Assembly (NCBI GenBank): GCA_946902985.2
Contig: OX336388.2
Span: 1,508,854,545 to 1,508,918,544 of the forward strand
Source of the DNA: Meconema thalassinum
Lineage: Eukaryota; Arthropoda; Insecta; Orthoptera; Tettigoniidae
Length of the DNA stretch: 64,000 bases
Direction: 5' to 3'
Below the pieces are notes generated by a model. That model did no database searches. It had not been told where the DNA came from and saw only the letters and a list, made by a program, of their open reading frames with translations. Positions 22,092-34,117 of the stretch are shown piece by piece. The translations under genes and the position numbers were made by a program. Within the stretch, counting starts at the first letter, position 1. Every line of letters starts with the position of its first letter.

Positions 22092-23117
22092 CAAGATGTT
22101 CAGTAAAGAACATATAGCCTACTTTCTCCTAAATGCATGGGTATTGTTATAACTCTTTGTCCTTTTCAAGGAGTATAATTGAATGTTGGTTGTAGTAGCT
22201 TGTTGAAATGCAACGTGCTATAGGGATATTAAACATGAATATGAGGTGCCCTTTGCTAGTGCTACCTCTGTAAATAATTTCATTCAATTCGGTTTCACCG
22301 TGTTTGAATTGATATGGGGAATGGATTTGCACACATACATGGCCGCTATTTGCAAACTGTTGGGCTGATGACCTTGTTGTCAGTCATAAGATGCTTTCCA
22401 CAAAAAGGCATGTTGTTGCAAAATCTGGTAGAGATCAAATGATTAGGATGGTCGTAATTTGATTTAAGCTTTTAACATTTGGGTGGCCGTCATTCCGTTT
22501 CCGTCAAGATGGCGTTGATATAAAACATGACACTGAGGTGCCCTTTGCTAGTGCTACCTCTGTACCAAATTTCGTTCAATTCGGTTTCACCGTGTTTGAA
22601 TTGATAGGGGGAATCGAATTGCACACATACTTGGCCACCATCTGCAAACTATTGGGCTGATGATCTTGCAGTTTGGTCAGAATAAACTTCCCACATAAAG
22701 ATATGTTGTTGCAAAATTTGGCCGAGACTAGATTATTTGGTTGGTTGTAATTACATTTTAGCTTTAAACATTTGGGTGGCCACGATTACGTTTCCATCAA
22801 GACGGCGGTGATATAAAACATGACACTGAGGTGCCCTTTGCTAGTGCTACCTCTGTACCAAATTTCGTACCATTCGGTTTCACCGTGTTTGAATTAATAG
22901 GGGGAATCAATCTTGACACTAAAATGGCCGCCATCCGCAAACTATTAGGCTAATGACCTATTAATTTGGTCAAAGGATGCTCCCCCTATAAAGGTATGTT
23001 GTTGCAAAATTTGGTAGAGATCGGATGATTAGGTTAATCGTAATTTGATTTAAGCTTTGAACATTTGTGTGGCCGCCATTACGTTTCCGTCAAGATGGCG
23101 GCGATATAAAACATGAT
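22092..23117 (+). mobile_element. Helitron-like element A1 (3' end missing)
   Basis: Begins CAAGATGTTCAGTAAAGAAC, a 5' hairpin, then AGCCTACTTTC. Three to four units of roughly 280 bases follow, each with TTCGGTTTCACCGTGTTTGA, GATGGCGG/GGCCGCCAT-type motifs and GTTGTTGCAAAATTTGG. It stops at a junction with family D near GCATATATATAG. Confidence 0.8.
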
Positions 23118-23433
23118 ACTGCATATATATAGTTTAGGACCCGAAAGGAACCGCTGGCTACATGAATTTTCGATAGTCTTTCTCATTCTTCTGATTTCGG
23201 TCCTTTTGTACTCGAGCAAAGGCTAAAGTCATAAAATATACTCATGAAGGAATGGCAAGGCAGATCATTTCCATGGCAACATAGCTCAAGTCGAGACAAG
23301 GCCGACTGGATGCAAATTGCGCTCTGCACTACCGGTATAGAAAATGAGGATCTTTACTTGAAATTCCGTTAGTTACTCAACTGCTCACACAGCACTGTCA
23401 ACCGAGTATAGCATAACAAAGACTTGACACTAT
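23118..23433 (+). repeat. family D fragment, copy 1 (5' end missing)
   Basis: Nearly identical to 27380-27690, from AGTTTAGGACC through AACCGAGTATAGCAT. D's own start (TCTAATATATTAAAG plus ATGT repeats) is absent here. Confidence 0.8.
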
Positions 23434-24348
23434 CTACTATATATTTGTCAAATACCACTCACTCACTCACTCACTCACTAACTCACTCATTATTTCATCA
23501 CGAAATCTCAGAAACCACCGAACGGATTGGAATGAAATTTGGTATGCAGCTTCCTCAAGGGCCGCAAACGCCCACAAAGAAAGGATTTTCGGATATTCAG
23601 GTTCTAAAGGGGTGTTAAGGGGGTAGACCTGCATTTCACTGAATAGCAATATCTCCCGATTGGTTTCATTGGGGATGTGATACTCGGCATATAAACTCAT
23701 CATTAAAAATAAGAAGTCACGTGTCTGAGGGTTTTTCGATGTGGTGTATATTATGAGGTGAAAGGGGTGAAAAGTGGGGGTTGAACGATTCCTAACGGAG
23801 CGTGTATCTCTTAAACGACTTAGGCGAGGTGTTTGAAACTCAGCGGAAAAAACAGCATAAAAATAAGTAAATAGGTGTTTGACCGCTTTATCATCAATCC
23901 AATTTAAGGGGCCCATGGGGTGGGGTGAAAATCTGGGGGAAAAAACAGGAAGGAAAGAGTCCTAACTGATTGACTGACTGACTCACTCATAAAACTCAGG
24001 GGGGAAAAACTGCTTTAAAGTATTAAATAGTTTTTCGACAGTTTTTTTTTCATAAATCAAATTTAAGGGGTTCATGGGGAGGGGTGAAATTCTGAAAAAA
24101 GAAAATTGAAAGAAAATGTCTTGACTCACTTACTCATCATCGCCCAGCCAAAATTATTTAAGTTAGAAAAATGACAGTTTGGGGAAATGTTCATTGTCTG
24201 TCAAAACTGTCTACTAAGGGAGGATTTTCGGATATTCAGGTTCTAAAGGGGTCTTAAGGGGGTTAAACCTGCATTTAATTGAATAACAATATCTCCCGAT
24301 TGGTTTCATTGGGGGATTTGATACACGGCATATAAACTCATCATTAAT
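23434..24348 (+). repeat. family E, copy 1 (partial)
   Basis: Starts TCTACTATATATTTGTCAAA and an (ACTC)n run, then AGGGG-rich units with GGATATTCAGGTTCTAAAGG. It matches 27691-28606 closely and ends where A2 begins. The open frames on its minus strand recur only because the DNA is duplicated. Confidence 0.75.
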
Positions 24349-26185
24349 CAAGATGTTCAGTAAAGAACATATAGCCTACTTTCTCCTAAATGCAAGGGTA
24401 TTGTTATAACTCTTTGTCCTTTTCAAGGAGTGTAATTGAATGTTGGTTGTAGTAGCTTGTTGATATACAATGTAATATAGGGATATTAAACATGAATATT
24501 AGGTGCCCTTTGCTACTGCTACCTCCGTAAAAAATTTCATTCAAATCGGTTTCACCGTGTTTGAATTGATATGGGGAATGGATTTGCACACATACATGGC
24601 CGCTATTTGCAAACTATTGGGCTGATGACCTTGTAGTCAGTCTTAAGATGCTTTCCACAAAAAGGCATGTTGTTGCAAAATCTGGTAGAGATCAAATTAT
24701 TAGGATGGTCATAATTTGATTTAAGCTTTTAAAATTTGGGTGGCCGTCATTCCGTTTCCGTCAAGATGGCGGCGATATAATACATGACACTGAAGTGCCC
24801 TTTGCTAGTGCTACTTCTGTACCAAATTTCGTTCAATTCGGTTTCACCGTGTTTGAATTGATAGAGGGAATCGATTTGCACACATACTTGGCCACCATCT
24901 GCAAACTATTGGGCTGATGATCTTGCAGTTTGGTCAGAATATGCTTCCCACATAAAGATATGTTGTTGCAAAATTTGGCAGTGACTAGATTATTAGGTTG
25001 GTCGTAATTTCATTTTAGCTTTTAATATTTGGGTGGCCGCGATTACGTTTCCGTCAAGATGGCGGTGATATAAAACATGACACTGAGGTGCCATTTGCTA
25101 ATGCTACCTCTGTACAAAATTTCGTTCCATTCGGTTTCACCGTGTTCGAATGAATGGGGGGAATCGATTTTGACACAAAGATGGCCGCCATCCGCAAACT
25201 ATTAGGCTAATGGCCTATTAATTTGGTCAAAGGATGCTTCCTCTATAAAGGTATGTTGTTGCAAAATTTGGTAGTGATCGGATGATTATGTTAGTCGTAA
25301 TTTGATTTAAGCTTTGAACATTTGTGTGGCCGCCATTACAATTCCGTCAAGATGGTGGCGATATAAAACATAACACTGAGGTGCCCTGTACCAAATTTCG
25401 TTCCATGAAGTTTCACCGTGTTCGAATTAATAGGGGGAATCGATTTTGACACAAAGATGGCCGCCATCCGCAAACTAATAGGCTAATGGCCTATTAGATT
25501 GGTCAAAGGATGCTCCCTCCACAAAGGTATGTTGTTGCAAAATTTGGTAGAGATCGGATGATTATGTTAGTCGTAATTTGATTTAAGCTTTGACCATTTG
25601 TGTGGCCGCCATTACGTTTCTGTCAAAATGGCGTTGATATAAAACATGACACTGAGGTGCCCTTTGCTAGTGGTACCTCTGTACCAAATTTCGTTCCATT
25701 CGGTTTCACCGTGTTTGAATTAATAGGGGAATCAATTTTGACACAAAGATGGCCGCCATCCGCAAACTATTAAGCTAATGACCTATTAGATTGGTCAAAG
25801 GATGCTCCCCGTATAAAGGTATGTTGTTGCAAAATTTTGTAGAGATCGGATGATTAGGTTAGTCGTAATTTGATTTAAGCTTTGAACATTTGTGTGGCCG
25901 CCATTACAATTCCGTCAAGATGGTGGCGATATAAAACATAACACTGAGGTGTCCTTTGCTAGTGCTATCTTTGTACCAAATTTCGTACAATTCGCATTCA
26001 TCGTGTTCGAATTGATATGGTGGTGGGGGGGTGGGGACAGACATTCAGAGTACACACACTCACACACACAGACTCACACACAGACTCACACACACACATA
26101 TACACACACAGACAGACACACTTTTTTCCCCTGTGTTGATCTCATATGTCTACTTTATTTTTTGCAAAAATATAAAGTGGGCTAA
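24349..26185 (+). mobile_element. Helitron-like element A2, complete
   Basis: The 5' hairpin and AGCCTACTTTC are at 24349-24385; the interior is six or seven diverged tandem units; (CA)n is at about 26045-26118; the 3' hairpin has arms around TCTACTTTA / TAAAGTGGGC and ends in CTAA at 26185. Non-coding. The left flank is family E, but the right flank is not. Confidence 0.85.
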
Positions 26186-27117
26186 AAATGATGCCTTAAA
26201 TCCGTGTGTTGGATTATCGCAACTAGTTCTCTTCTGAGTTTATTAATACATATCATATTTTACTAGTATTTGTCGTATAACAATTTATTGCTATGGACTC
26301 AGAATTTCGGTACACAGATGTTAGTTTACAATACTTCATGCAATTCGAGACAAATAATCTAGGCGATTTGTTTGAAACTAGGCTCATAATTCCCTAGAGA
26401 ATGTGTAGCCAGCAACTCATCAATTGCACCTCGAACACCAACTTGTGATCGTCTGAAATACTTTCCTTCTCCACCAAAAACCTCACAAGTCCAAAATACA
26501 AGTTCCACTCCCTCACGGAGTCCTACCAAGAATACGAACCACTCCACACGGAGTTCACAGAATGAATACACCGCCCTACACGCGGTCCAAAAATGAGTAC
26601 ACTCCCGCTCGGAGTTCACCACAAGAATGAGTCGCCCTCTCAACCTTTTCAACCCCTTATAACATTCATCTCCCCTCCACAACTCACTGGGTTACCTGGC
26701 TTCCCTCATGGGGTCCAGCCAACCAAAACAACACAAAACAAAACATTACCATATAAGGATCATCTTCTCTGGTCTTCAAAATACCCTAGACACACCCCTA
26801 GCACAGGGTTGCCAAGCCTCACCTGCATGAGTCATCATGCACTTGAGCTTGCGAGAGGAAAACCCCGCGGCAACAAGCCTACTTCCTGGTTCTAGCACTC
26901 AATTCCAGACTCTGTGACAATGTTAAAATATTCACATAGGCCTATATCTAGACTCAGATCCTGCCATTTACAATCTCTTAAAACCTAAACAAATTATTCG
27001 GAAATAAATCACATGATAATATACACTTCATTAAATAATTATAAAACCCAAAAAGGCATCAAATAAAAATATATGAACGATTATGAAAATCGTACGTCCC
27101 GAAAGTAAGGGTTCAAT
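26186..27117. other. unassigned, with a short tandem motif
   Basis: Between about 26505 and 26625 a motif of about 50-57 bases containing CACTCC ... GGAGT recurs three times, giving an apparent 107-codon frame on the minus strand (26359-26682). No family was recognised. Confidence 0.4.
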
Positions 27118-27245
27118 CCCTTGTTACCTGGGAAGGGTTTAATAGCTATATTGAAGAGGAATGGGGATAGTTCGTCCCCCTGTCGTACTCCATTTTTGAT
27201 GTCGAAGGGCTCTGATATTTCTGTATATCCCTATCCATATGTTTA
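27118..27245 (-). pseudogene. LINE reverse transcriptase fragment
   Basis: The minus strand reads EPFDIKNGVRQGDELSPFLFNIAI, the block just before the ADD box in LINE reverse transcriptases. It is cut off by the start of D2 at one side and unrecognisable beyond about 27118 at the other. Confidence 0.65.
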
Positions 27246-27690
27246 TCTAATATATTAAAGTGAAAGTCTGTATGTATGTATGTATGTATGTATGTATGTA
27301 TGTATGTATGTATGTATGTATGTATGTGGGTTGGTTCCGTATACAAATCCACACCGTTCCACCAATCTCAACCATATTTTGCATATACATAGTTTAGGAC
27401 CCAGAAGGAACCGCTGGCTACATGAATTTTCGATAGTCTTTCTCATTCTTCTGATTTCGGTCCTTTTGTACTCGAGCAAAGGCTAAAGTCATAAAATATA
27501 CTCATGAAGGAATGGCAAGGCAGATCATTTCCATGGCAACATAGCTCAAGTCGAGACACGGCCGACTGGATGCAAATTGCGCTCTGCACTACCGGTATAG
27601 AAAATGAGGATCTTTATTGAAATTCCGTTAGTTACTCAACTGCTCACACAGCACTGTCAACCGAGTATAGCATAACAAAGACTTGACACT
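27246..27690 (+). repeat. family D copy 2, with 5' end
   Basis: Starts TCTAATATATTAAAGTGAAA and runs through a (TATG)n microsatellite, then the D body. Helitron-like elements commonly begin with TC in an A/T-rich context, so a Helitron origin is likely. It is interrupted by family E at about 27691; compare the uninterrupted text near 41980. Confidence 0.65.
27267..27328. repeat. (TATG)n microsatellite
   Basis: About 15 clean units inside family D. Confidence 0.97.
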
Positions 27691-28606
27691 ATCTACTATA
27701 TATTTGTCAAATACCACTCACTCACTCACTCACTCACTCACTCATTATTTCATCACGAAATCTCAGAAACCACCGAACGGATTGGAATGAAATTTGGTAT
27801 GCAGCTTCCTCAAGGGCCGCAAACGCCCACTAAGAAAGGATTTTCGGATATTCAGGTTCTAAAGGGGTGTTAAGGGGGTAGACCTGCATTTCACTGAATA
27901 GCAATATCTCCCGATTAGTTTCATTGGGGATGTGATACTCGGCATTTAAACTCATCATTAAAAATAAGAAGTCACGTGTCTGAGGGTTTTTCGATGTGGT
28001 GTATATTATGAGGTGAAAGGGGTGAAAAGTGGGGGTTGAACGATTCCTAACGGAGCGTGTATCTCTTAAACGACATAGGCGAGGTGTTTGAAACTCAGCG
28101 GAAAAAACAGCATAAAAAATAAGTAAATAGGTGTTTGACCGCTTTATCATCAATCCAATTTAAGGGGCCCATGGGGAGGGGTGAAATTCTGGGGGAAAAG
28201 AACAGGAAGGAAAGTGTCCTAACTGATTGACTAACTGACTCACTCATCAAACTCAGGGGGGGGAAACTGCTTTAAAGTAAGTAAATAGTTTTTCGACAGT
28301 TTTTTTTTCATAAATCAAATTTAAGGGGTTCATGGGGAGGGGTGAAATTCTGAAAAAAGAAAATTGAAATAAAATGTCTTGACTCACTTACTCATCATCG
28401 CCCAGCCAAAATTATTTAAGTTAGAAAAATGACAGTTTGGGAAAATGTTCATTGTATGTCAAAACTGTCTACTAAGGGAGGATTTTCGGATATTCAGGTT
28501 CTAAAGGGGTCTTAAGGGGGTTAAACCTGCATTTAATTGAATAACAATATCTTCCGATTGGTTTCATTGGGGAATTTGATACACGGCATATAAACTCATC
28601 ATTAAT

Positions 28607-30345
28607 CAAGATGTTCAGTAAAGAACATATAGCCTACTTTCTCCTAAATGCATGGGTATTGTTATAACTCTTTGTCCTTTTCAAGGAGTGTAATTGAATG
28701 TTGGTTGTAGTAGCTTGTTGATATGCAATGTGATATAGGGATATTAAACATGAATATGAGGTGCCCTTTGCTAGTGCTACCTCTGTAAAAAAAATCATTC
28801 AATTGGGTTTCACCGTGTTTGAATTGATATGGGGAATGGATTTGCCCACATACATGGCCGCTATTTGCAAACTATTGGGCTGATGACCTTGTAGTCTGTC
28901 ATAAGATGCATTCCACAAAAAGGCATGTTGTTGCAAAATCTGGTAGAGATCAATTGATTAGGATGGTCGTAATTTGATTTAAGCTTTTAACATTTGGGTG
29001 GCCGTCATTCCGTTTCTGTCAAGATGGCGGCGATACAAAACATGACCCTGAGGTGCCCTATGCTAGAGCTACCCCTGTACCAAATTTCGTTCAATTCGGT
29101 TTCACCGTGTTTGAATTGATAGGGGGAATCGATTTGCACACATACTTCGCCACCATCTGCAAACTATTAGGCTGATGATCTTGCAGTTTGGTCAGAATAT
29201 GCTTCCCACATGAAGCTATGTTGTTGCAAAATTTAGTAGAGATTAGGTTATTAGGATGGTCATAACTAGAATTAAGCTTTTCACATTTGGGTGGCCGCGA
29301 TTACGTTTCCGTCAAGATGGCTGTGATATAAAACATGACACTGAGGTGCCCTTTGCCAGTGCTACCTCTGTACCAAATTTCGTTCCATTCGGTTTCACCG
29401 TGTTCGAATTAATAGGGGGAATCGATTTTCACACAATGATGGCCGCCATCCGCAAACTATTAGGGTAATGACCATTTAGTTTGGTCAAAGGACGTTCCCT
29501 CCATAAAGGTATGTTGTTGCAAAATTTGGTAGAGATCGGATGATTATGTTAGTCGTAATTTGATTTAAGCTTTGAACATTTGTGTGGCCGCCATTACGTT
29601 TTCGTCAAGATGGCGGCTAGATGAGACATGGCACTGAGGTGCCCTTTGCGAGTGCTAGCTCTGTACCAAATGTCGTTCCATTCGGTTTCACCGTGTTCAA
29701 ATTAATAGGGGGAATCTATTTTGACAGAAAGATGGCCGCCATCCGCAAGCTATTAGGGTAATGACCAATTAGTTTGGTCAAAGGTTGCTCCCTCCATAAA
29801 AGTATGTTTTTGCAAAATTTGGTAGACATCGGATGATTAGGTTAGTCGTAATTCGATTTAAGCTTTGAACATTTGTGTGGCCACCATTACGTTTCCGTCA
29901 AGATGGTGGCGATTATAAACATGACACTGAAGTGCCCTTTGCTAGTGCTACCTCTGTACCAAATTTCGTTCCGTTCGCCTTCACCGTGCTCGAATTAATG
30001 GGGGGAATCTATTTTCACACAAAGATGGCCGCCATCCGCAAACAATTAAGCTGATGACCTATTAGTTTGGTCAAAGGATGGCCCCCATGTAGGTATGTTG
30101 TTGCAAAATTTGGTAGAGATCGGATGATTAGGTTAGTCGTAATTTCATTTAAGCTTTGAACATTTGGGTGGCCGCCATTACGTTTCCGTCAAGATGGCAG
30201 CGATATAAAACATGACACTGAGGTGTCCTTTGCTAGTGCTACCTTTTTACCAAATTCGTTCAATTCGGGTTCACCGTGTCAGAATTGATAGAGGGGGACA
30301 GACATTCAGAGTACACACACTCACACACACACAGAGACTCTCACA

Positions 30346-30385
<40 letters not shown>

Positions 30386-30455
30386 CACAATTTTTCGCCC
30401 TGTGTTGATCTCATAAGGCTACTTTCATTTTATGCAAAAATCGAAAGTAGGCTAA
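28607..30455 (+). mobile_element. Helitron-like element A3, complete, inserted in E
   Basis: 1849 bases with the 5' hairpin (ATGTTC/GAACAT arms), AGCCTACTTTC, seven tandem units, (CA)n at about 30313-30376, a 3' hairpin (GGCTACTTTC/GAAAGTAGGC) and a final CTAA. The flanks are consecutive E sequence (CTCATCATTA and AAATAAGAAG), which fixes the ends to within a few A residues. No target duplication beyond the A run is evident. Confidence 0.88.
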
Positions 30456-32462
30456 AAATAAGAAGACACGTGTCTGAGGGTTTTTCCTTGTGGTGTATAT
30501 TACGAGGTGAAAGGGGTGAAAGATGGGGGTTTAAGGATTCCTAACGGAGCGTGTATCTCTTTAACGACATAGGCGAGGAGTTTGAAACTCAGCGAAAAAA
30601 AAACAGTTTAAAAATAAGTAAATAGGTGTTCGATCGTTTTTTTTCTTCATAAATCCAATTTAAGGGTTTAAGGAGAGGGGTGAAATTCTGGAAAATAAAT
30701 GAAAGAAAATGTCCTGACTTTCTCACTCACTCATCATCGCCTAGCCAAAAATATTGAAGTTAGAAACATAGCATTTTGGGTATATGTTCGTTGTATGTCA
30801 AAACCATACACTAATGGAGGATTTTTGGATATTCAGGTTCTAAAGAGGTCTTAGGGGGGTTAAACCTGCATTTTATTGAATAACAATATCTCACGAGTGG
30901 TTTCATTTGTGGATGTGATACACGGCATATAAAGTAATCATTAGAAATAAGCAGACATATGTCTAAGGGTTTTTCGATGTGGTGTATTATTATGAGGTGA
31001 AAGGGGTGAAAAGTGGGGGTTTGAAGGATTCCAAACGAGCGTGTAGGCCTATCTCTTATACGACATAGGCGAGAAATATGAAACTCAGCGAAAAAAAATC
31101 AGCTTAAAATATGTAAATCGGTGTTCAACCGTTTTTTCATAAATTAATTTAAGGGGCCAATGGGGTGTGGTGAAACTCTGGGGGAAAAATGAGAGAAAGT
31201 GTCCTAACTGACTGACTAACTCACTCACTCATCAAACTCAGGGGAAAAAGACAGCTTAAAAAATAAGTTAATGGGTGTTCAAGCGTTTTTTTCATCAATC
31301 CAATTTAAGGGGCCCTTGTGGAGGGGTGAAATTTTGGTAAGAATAATTGAAAAAAAATGTCCTGTCTGACTCACTCACTCATCACGCCCAGTGAAAACTA
31401 TTAAAGTTGGAAACATGAAATTTTGGGAATATGTTCGCTGTATGTCGAAAACGTCTACTAAGGAATGATTTTTGTTTATTCGGTTGTTAAAGAGGTGTTA
31501 AGGGGGTAAACGTGCATTTCATTGAATAACGATATCTCATGAGTTGTTTCTTTGGGGATGTGATATTCGGTGCATAAACTATTCATTAAAAGTAATCAGA
31601 CATATCTAAGGGTTTATCGATGTGGTGTATATTATGAGGTGAAAGGGGTGAAAATTGAGGTTTGAGGGATTCTTAACGGAGCGTGTATCTCTTAAAAGAC
31701 ATAGGTGAGAAGTTTGAAATTCGGCGGGAAAAAACAGCATAAAAGATATAGAAAATAGATTTTCGACCGTTTTTTCATAAATCCAATTTAAGGGGCCCTT
31801 GGAGAGGGGTGAAATTCTGGGAGAAAACAGGAAAGAAAGTGTCCTAACTCACTCACTCATCAAACTCAGGGGGGGGGGAAGAACAGCTCAAAAATAAGTA
31901 AATAGGTGTTCAACCGTTTATTTTCATAAATCCAATTTAAGGGTTTAAGGAGAGGGGTGAAATTCTGAAAAATAAATGAAAGAAAATATCCTGACTTTCT
32001 CACTCACTCATCATCGCCCAGCCAAAATAATTGAAGTTAGAAACATGACATTTTGGGGCTATGATCGTTGTATGCCGAAAACGTCCACTAAGGAAGGATT
32101 TTTGGATATTGAGATTCTAAAGGGGTATAAAGGGGTTAGACTTGCATTTAATTGAATAACAATATCTCCCGATTGGTTTCCTTGGGGATGGGATATTCGG
32201 CATATAAACTCATCATTAAGAATAAGCAGACATATATCTAAGGGTTTATCGATATGGTGTATATTATGAGGTGAAAGGGGTGAAAAGTGGGGGTTGAAAG
32301 GTTCCTAACGGAGCGTGCATCTCTTAAACGACATAGGCGAGGAGTTTGAAACTCGGAGGAAATCAATCAGCTTAAAAATAAATAGATACACAAATAAATA
32401 AAATAAATAGGTGTTCGACCGTTTTTTTTTCATAAATCCAATTTAAGGGGCCTATGGGGAAG

Positions 32463-33389
32463 ATAAAGGTCAGTTCCGGAGTGAAACAGGGGTGTGTCCT
32501 TTCCCCCACTCTGTTCCTGTTGGTCCTGGATAGTGTGATGAAGAAGGTAATGGAAGGACGGAAGAGGGGTATTCAATGGGGTATAAATGACAGGCTTGAA
32601 GATCTGGATTTCGCAGACATTTGTCTTATGGCACAACGGTACCGAGACATAGAAAATAAGCTGGGGAGGTTGCAGAGAGAAGCAGAACGTGCAGGACTGA
32701 TGATCAACACCAACAAGACCAAAGAGATGAGGATAAATTCTGACATCACGACTAGTTTGACAGTCAACGGAAAGGACATTGAGCGAGTTGAGTCCTTCCT
32801 CTACCTTGGAAGTATAGTCACAAATGATGGGGGAGCAGAGGAAGATGTTCGAAGCCGTATCAGGAAGGCAAATGGTGCCTTTGTCCAGCTCTACCCCATC
32901 TGGAGAAATAGAAACATTTCCAGCAAGACCAAGCTCCGCCTTTTCAATAGCAACGTAAAGTCGATTCTTCTCTACGGCTGTGAAACATGGAAAGTCACAA
33001 AACCGATCAACAACCAGCTACAGGTGTTCATTAACAGATGTCTGCGTCGCATCATGAATGTGAGGTGGCCAGACATAATCTCAATTGAAGATCTTTGGAC
33101 CGTCACCAATCAACAACCGATTAGCATCCAGATCAAGGAGAGGAAATGGCGCTGGATTGGTCACACACTAAGGAAGCCGGACGGAGCTATTGAGAGGGCG
33201 GCGCTAGACTGGAATCCTCAAGGCGCCAAGAAGCGAGGTCGACCTAAGAAGACCTGGAAGAGGACGATCGAAAATGAAATTGCAGAGGTGGACAAGAACA
33301 GGAGTCAAGTGAAGAGAATGGCCAGGAACCGTACTGCGTGGAGAAATTTCGCCAAGGCCCTATGCTCCGGAAGGAGCGGCAGGAATTAA
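32463..33389 (+). CDS. LINE reverse transcriptase C-terminal half (partial)
   Basis: A frame of about 308 codons with no stop: VKQGCVLSPTLF, LEDLDFADICLM, SFLYLGSIVTNDGGAEEDV, LLYGCETWKVTK, FINRCLRRIMNVRW, WRWIGHTLRK and KKRGRPKKTW, ending in a stop at 33387-33389. This order is typical of the RTE-like LINEs widespread in invertebrates. The catalytic box should read FADD; here one Asp is missing (FAD-ICLM), so the polymerase is inactive even before truncation. It has no start of its own; the apparent Met at 32454 is E sequence. Confidence 0.85.
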   Translation: MKVSSGVKQGCVLSPTLFLLVLDSVMKKVMEGRKRGIQWGINDRLEDLDFADICLMAQRYRDIENKLGRLQREAERAGLMINTNKTKEMRINSDITTSLTVNGKDIERVESFLYLGSIVTNDGGAEEDVRSRIRKANGAFVQLYPIWRNRNISSKTKLRLFNSNVKSILLYGCETWKVTKPINNQLQVFINRCLRRIMNVRWPDIISIEDLWTVTNQQPISIQIKERKWRWIGHTLRKPDGAIERAALDWNPQGAKKRGRPKKTWKRTIENEIAEVDKNRSQVKRMARNRTAWRNFAKALCSGRSGRN

Positions 33390-33391
33390 GC
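32463..33391 (+). mobile_element. 5'-truncated RTE-like LINE inserted in E
   Basis: Bounded by ATGGGGAAG at 32454-32462 and 33392-33400, a nine-base target duplication within an E unit that normally reads ATGGGGAGGGG. Insert length is about 929 bases. It holds only the reverse transcriptase C-terminal half and tail. Confidence 0.9.
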
Positions 33392-34117
33392 ATGGGGAAG
33401 GGTGAAATTCTGGAAGAAAAACGTCCACTAAGGAAGGATTTGTGGATGTTCACTCTCATCGACCAACCAAAACTATTAAAGTTAGAAGAATGATATTTTG
33501 GGGATATGTTTGTTGTATGTCGAAAACGTCTACTAAGGAGGGATTTTTGGATTCAGGTTCTAAATGGGTGTTAACGGGGTTAAACCTGCATTTCATTGAA
33601 TAATAATATGACATGACTATGACGCGAGCGAAGCGAGACTAAAAATGAGATGGTGTGTGTCTGTGTATTACTCAATCACGCAAGAACCAATGGTCCGATT
33701 TACATGAATTTTACATGGAAGTAGCTGATTTACCTAGTTAACATATAGGCTACTTTTGATTTCAATACTTTGCACTATTTAAAAATGGCGACCATTTTAT
33801 TGACGTCACTACACCCTTTGGTTTCAAGCTTACATATTTCCATTTCAAATAAAAAGAGAACGCTAAGAAATTGCAAACTTTTTATGGCATATACGAGGTT
33901 TAACATTACATTTTCTATGAAAGGTATCTCCAACGGTTAGCGAGTAAATCCTAAATTTGTGCTATAAAACATGGTCAACACCGAGCGGTGTAGTTGGGCA
34001 AAATGTTCCATCCTTAATCTCCCTCTGCGCAGCACCTCGCCTATCCCCTGTTTTAACTGTCACCTTCACATTTTAATTTATTTAAGACGTGTAGCGAAGC
34101 TCGGGTACTTCAGCTAG

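Larger units (their letters stand above)
27691..34117 (+). mobile_element. family E Helitron-like element, host to A3 and a LINE
   Basis: Starts TCTACTATATATTTGTC. It is built of tandem units of roughly 640 bases (recurring GGATATTCAGGTTCTAAAGG at about 27846, 28490 and 30831, with weaker forms near 31470, 32105 and 33547). Element A3 (28607-30455) and a LINE (32463-33391) are inserted. A GCGAGCGAAGCGAG motif occurs at about 33622 and a Helitron-type terminus, GTAGCGAAGCTCGGG then CAGCTAG followed by T, ends at 34117. Whether one or two elements end here is uncertain. Confidence 0.6.

Noticed and set aside
23456..23492. CRISPR-like regular repeats
   Set aside because: Simple ACTC microsatellite; no spacers, and the window is clearly eukaryotic.
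23467..23916. 149-codon minus-strand frame, with a similar one at 27830-28153
   Set aside because: The similarity comes from duplicated family E DNA; other E units break the frame, and no protein family is evident.
30212..30544. 110-codon frame
   Set aside because: Runs through the CA microsatellite and the terminal hairpin of A3; alternating Thr/His residues are a microsatellite artefact.
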